From Mesostigma viride (lineage: Eukaryota > Streptophyta > Mesostigmatophyceae > Mesostigmatales > Mesostigmataceae), in NCBI GenBank assembly GCA_009746045.1, contig RPFO01000115.1, forward strand, positions 1,266,734 through 1,330,733: DNA of 64,000 nt, written 5' to 3'. The translations under genes and the position numbers were made by a program. This document shows, piece by piece, positions 61,501 through 64,000 of this stretch (positions are counted from its first letter, which is position 1; every line of letters starts with the position of its first letter). A model generated the notes under the pieces. The model saw nothing but the letters and a program-made list of their open reading frames with translations, was not told where the DNA came from and made no database searches.

Positions 61501-63585
61501 GTCCTTACAACACAAACAAAGCAAATTAATATACTAAATCTTGGAGGCTCTGGGGGGTGTACCCTGGTGGAAAAAACAAACAATTAGTAGTTTAAAAAGT
61601 ATGTCAAAACTGCGAGTCCCGTGGAGAAATTCAAAAAAGCGCCTCGAGACGAGCGCGCGCGGGGCGAGATTCGCGCCACTCGATCTTCCACGTACACCGG
61701 CCGAATGTTGGGAATGGCCACGTGTACACGTGCCGTATCTATCTACCAAACAAACAAAAGAATATTAATAAACATACACCCAGCTGCCTTGAACGGCTGC
61801 ACGATGAAAAAACAAACAAAGAATTTTAAATAAATAAAAAAAGCCGGGGCCCCTACTTGTCTCCAAACAGTCCATCCAGGGTAATTCAAAATTCGCCGAG
61901 GGCGGAAATTGAGGGTGCATTAAAACTACCAATGCGGGCGGTGTACCTCCTTGTCTCTTCCTGCCACGGACATACAGATGGGCTGGTGCGCACACGGCAC
62001 CATGCAGATGCTAATGTTGGGAGACAACCGCTCCCAGTATCTACAAAGTACATGGAACAGCACGGAGGCACGAATATGCACAGATATATACACATAAACC
62101 GAACAAATCTATGCCCACGTAAGCCCTTGGCCGATGCCGCACGAAAATCACCCCACAGCTGCAATCCCCTCCCCCCCAAACAGCCACCCACTTCCCTCGT
62201 TTCTCTACACTTGGTATGCTCGCATCTGCCCCCCCTCACCCAGCTGAGGCTGCGGTGGTACTCTGCGTCGGCGCTGGCAATGTCCTCAAACGTGAGCTGC
62301 CGTCCCAGCATGCGCTTGTAGGTGAGGGACGTGAAGTGGCAGTCGAGCAGCAGACCCTCGTAGATCGCCTTGCCGATGACCATGCCGATGAAGCGGAAGA
62401 AGTCCAGGTGCTCCGGGTTCACGTGCGAGAGGGAGGACACCTGGCGCGGCCAGCAGGCAGTGCCCATGTGGCGTGACAAGCGGGCCGTGGGGTTGTGGCA
62501 AGCGGGCCGTGTGGTCGCGGCCAGCAGGCAGAGTGGCGCGGCCAGCAGGCAGTATTGCGCAACAAAGCAGCGAGTGTGGTGGGGCAAGTAGGCAGTGCGG
62601 TGGTGCGGGGGCCAGATTGCACACATGGGGGCCAGGTTGACGTGATACATTGATTAACAGTCGACCGATGAGGAGATATCTGCATGAAAAAATTCGAAAA
62701 CACGTGTGTCCATTGGAGGGTCATAAGGCTGCGGCATCTCAACGTGCCATCATGCCCCGGACGATGCATGTGTAGTGGGCCTTGAAGAAGAGACGGGGGC
62801 CGGTCATGAGTGGAGACCTGCCACATGGGTTTTCGAGGGGAGTGAACACTTGCCGAGCCGTGCTACATGGTGTGTGAAGTTGCGGGAGGGGTTCCCTGCC
62901 CCAAGCGCGGCGGAGCCAGCAGCGCAGCATGACAAACAGCAGCAGCAAACCCGTGCAGTGGCGCCAAACAACAGCAGCAGACCCTCAACTGCAGACTGCC
63001 CGGGGGCTCTTGTTTGACATTAGGACTGGGAATCGCAAAGCTGGACCCAGGAACGACTTGCCTTGCCACCAGCCGCCCAGTATCAGACAACCCTCGATCT
63101 ACTGGCCTCTGAGCTGACCGCTTGAACAGCATGAATGACTTGGGGGCTACACCAAGCATCACGAACGAGACAACGACACCCTGCAGACACCTCCCTGGCG
63201 CGCATTCCCAGCCCAACAGTAACACCTACAGCCAACCTCGATGCAAAATTGAACCGCACACTTCCCCCCCCCACCTGGTAGTTGTAATTGCAATGAGAAA
63301 TTCCTACCCAGCCTTGATCCGCCCCCCTCCCTCTGCATCTGGTAGTGGTGGTTGCTACCATATACAGCCCCCCCGCCGCCCCCACCTTACCCCCCCCCAC
63401 ACACACACCTGGTAGGTGTAGTTGTCAATGGAGCTCTCCACGAACAGCGCATAGGCCGGGTTGATGATCTCCTTGCTCAGCGTGGTCAGCCAGTCGCGCG
63501 TGACGCCGCCGTCATCGCGCGCCATCTCGCCAATGTAGTGGAGCGACAGGTGGCGACGCAAGTCCTCGTCTTTCACGCCCGAAAA
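55582..63585 (-). CDS. HECT-type E3 ubiquitin ligase, C-terminal part (5' end beyond window)
   Basis: Accepts ubiquitin from an E2 on its catalytic Cys and passes it to substrate. Ten minus-strand exons, all phase-consistent: 63585-63409, 62440-62240, 60984-60898, 60248-60164, 59869-59799, 59404-59340, 58423-58351, 57475-57386, 56438-56367, 55695-55582 (344 codons plus stop). Together they give an almost complete HECT domain: GGVTRDWLTTLSKEIINPAY, DNYTYQ, NPEHLDFFRFIGMVIGKAIY, DLGMTF...FGETRITE, KPGGANIPL, ELEWLIGGLPELDVNDW, ITWFWE, LLQFVTGTSKVPYPEGFA, GLRGSDGPRRF and, in the last exon, AHTCFN with the active Cys, ending FGLR. The substrate-binding N-terminus is off the right edge, so the subfamily cannot be named. 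Confidence 0.9.
56750..57084. repeat. 56-bp minisatellite, about 6 copies, in a HECT intron
   Basis: GTGACCATGGTGCATCCATG starts units at 56779, 56835, 56891, 56947, 57003 and 57059, with TTGGCATTACTATACTATA between. It lies in the intron between exons 56367-56438 and 57386-57475 and copies no splice site. Confidence 0.9.
62441..62600 (-). repeat. GGCCAGCAGGCAG repeats beside a HECT splice acceptor
   Basis: GCGCGGCCAGCAGGCAG recurs at least three times, with a related AAGCGGGCCGTG pair, immediately upstream (in gene direction) of the acceptor of exon 62440-62240. The proximal copy forms the acceptor region itself. Confidence 0.6.
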
Positions 63586-63639
63586 CTGATGGCCACAGGA
63601 GGGTGGGCGCGAGGGAAGGGGCACGTGGCACAAGGGCGG

Positions 63640-64000
63640 GAACAGCGGCAATGAGGAAGTAGGGGCAAAAGGGGAGGGAAGAGGGGCGATGAGGAAGTAG
63701 GGGCGAAAGGGAGGGAACAAGGGCAATGAGGAAGTAGGGGCACAAGGGAGGGAACAGCGGCAATGAGGAAGTAGGGGCAAAAGGGAGGGAACAGCGGCAA
63801 TGAGGAAGTAGGGGCAAAAGGGAGGGAACAAGGGCAATGAGGAAGTGGGGGAAAAAGGGAGGGAACAGCGGCAGTGAGGAAGTAGGGGCAAAAGGGAGGG
63901 AACAGCGGCAATGAGGAAGTAGGGGCAAAAGGGAGGGAACAGGGGCAATGAGGAAGTAGGGGCAAAAGGGAGGGAACAGGGGCAATGAGGAAGTGGGGGC
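63640..64000. repeat. 36-bp minisatellite, about 10 copies, in the HECT intron at the window edge
   Basis: GGGAGGGAACAGCGGCAATG followed by AGGAAGTAGGGGCAAAA recurs about every 36 bp to the last base. It lies upstream of the first visible HECT exon and is pyrimidine-rich on the coding strand. Confidence 0.92.

Overview
The window is nuclear DNA from a eukaryote, most likely a green alga. Evidence: short GC-rich exons split by many GT-AG introns, a Notch-repeat polycystin channel, plant/algal-type non-LTR retrotransposons with a C-terminal zf-RVT-like segment, and dense simple repeats. The green-alga assignment is inference; no ribosomal or organellar marker is present. No operon, prophage, CRISPR array or tRNA was recognised.

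Layout. 1-1315: retroposon tails and upstream sequence. 1316-16013 (+): a complete 16-exon TRPP/polycystin-2-like cation channel (1,364 aa by my splicing). 16.5-17.5 kb (+) and 18.2-19.4 kb (-): decayed reverse transcriptase (RT) genes of two different families. 21417-28306 (-): a 4-exon bromodomain protein (1,725 aa). 28.9-38.8 kb: a retroelement cluster with a near full-length L1-like element carrying a frameshifted ORF2, an ORF1 relic, LINE 3' ends and small inverted-repeat elements. 38890-42167: a 3.28-kb non-autonomous CACTA-like DNA transposon with perfect 35-nt terminal inverted repeats. 42453-43384 (+): a short acidic, probably nuclear protein. 44673-46647 (+): a 4-exon GNAT acetyltransferase. 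46.7-55.1 kb: a second retroelement cluster with a 2.0-kb ORF1-only element bounded by a 12-14 bp target-site duplication. 55582-63585 (-): the ten C-terminal exons of a HECT E3 ubiquitin ligase whose 5' part lies beyond the right edge.

The host genes are unrelated: a membrane channel, a chromatin reader, a small acidic protein, an acetyltransferase and a ubiquitin ligase. They share no evident pathway.

The most unusual feature is in the channel gene. At five of its introns the exon-intron junction itself has been copied, either as a tandem minisatellite or as a diverged second copy, so the 5' splice site is present two to nine times. Four of the five arrangements change the mRNA by a multiple of three (60, 75, 33 and 21 nt) with the reading frame open. 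This could give a length-variable family of channel isoforms, including 20-residue hydrophobic blocks added at transmembrane segment 3. All exon boundaries were read by eye and checked only for reading-phase continuity and family similarity.
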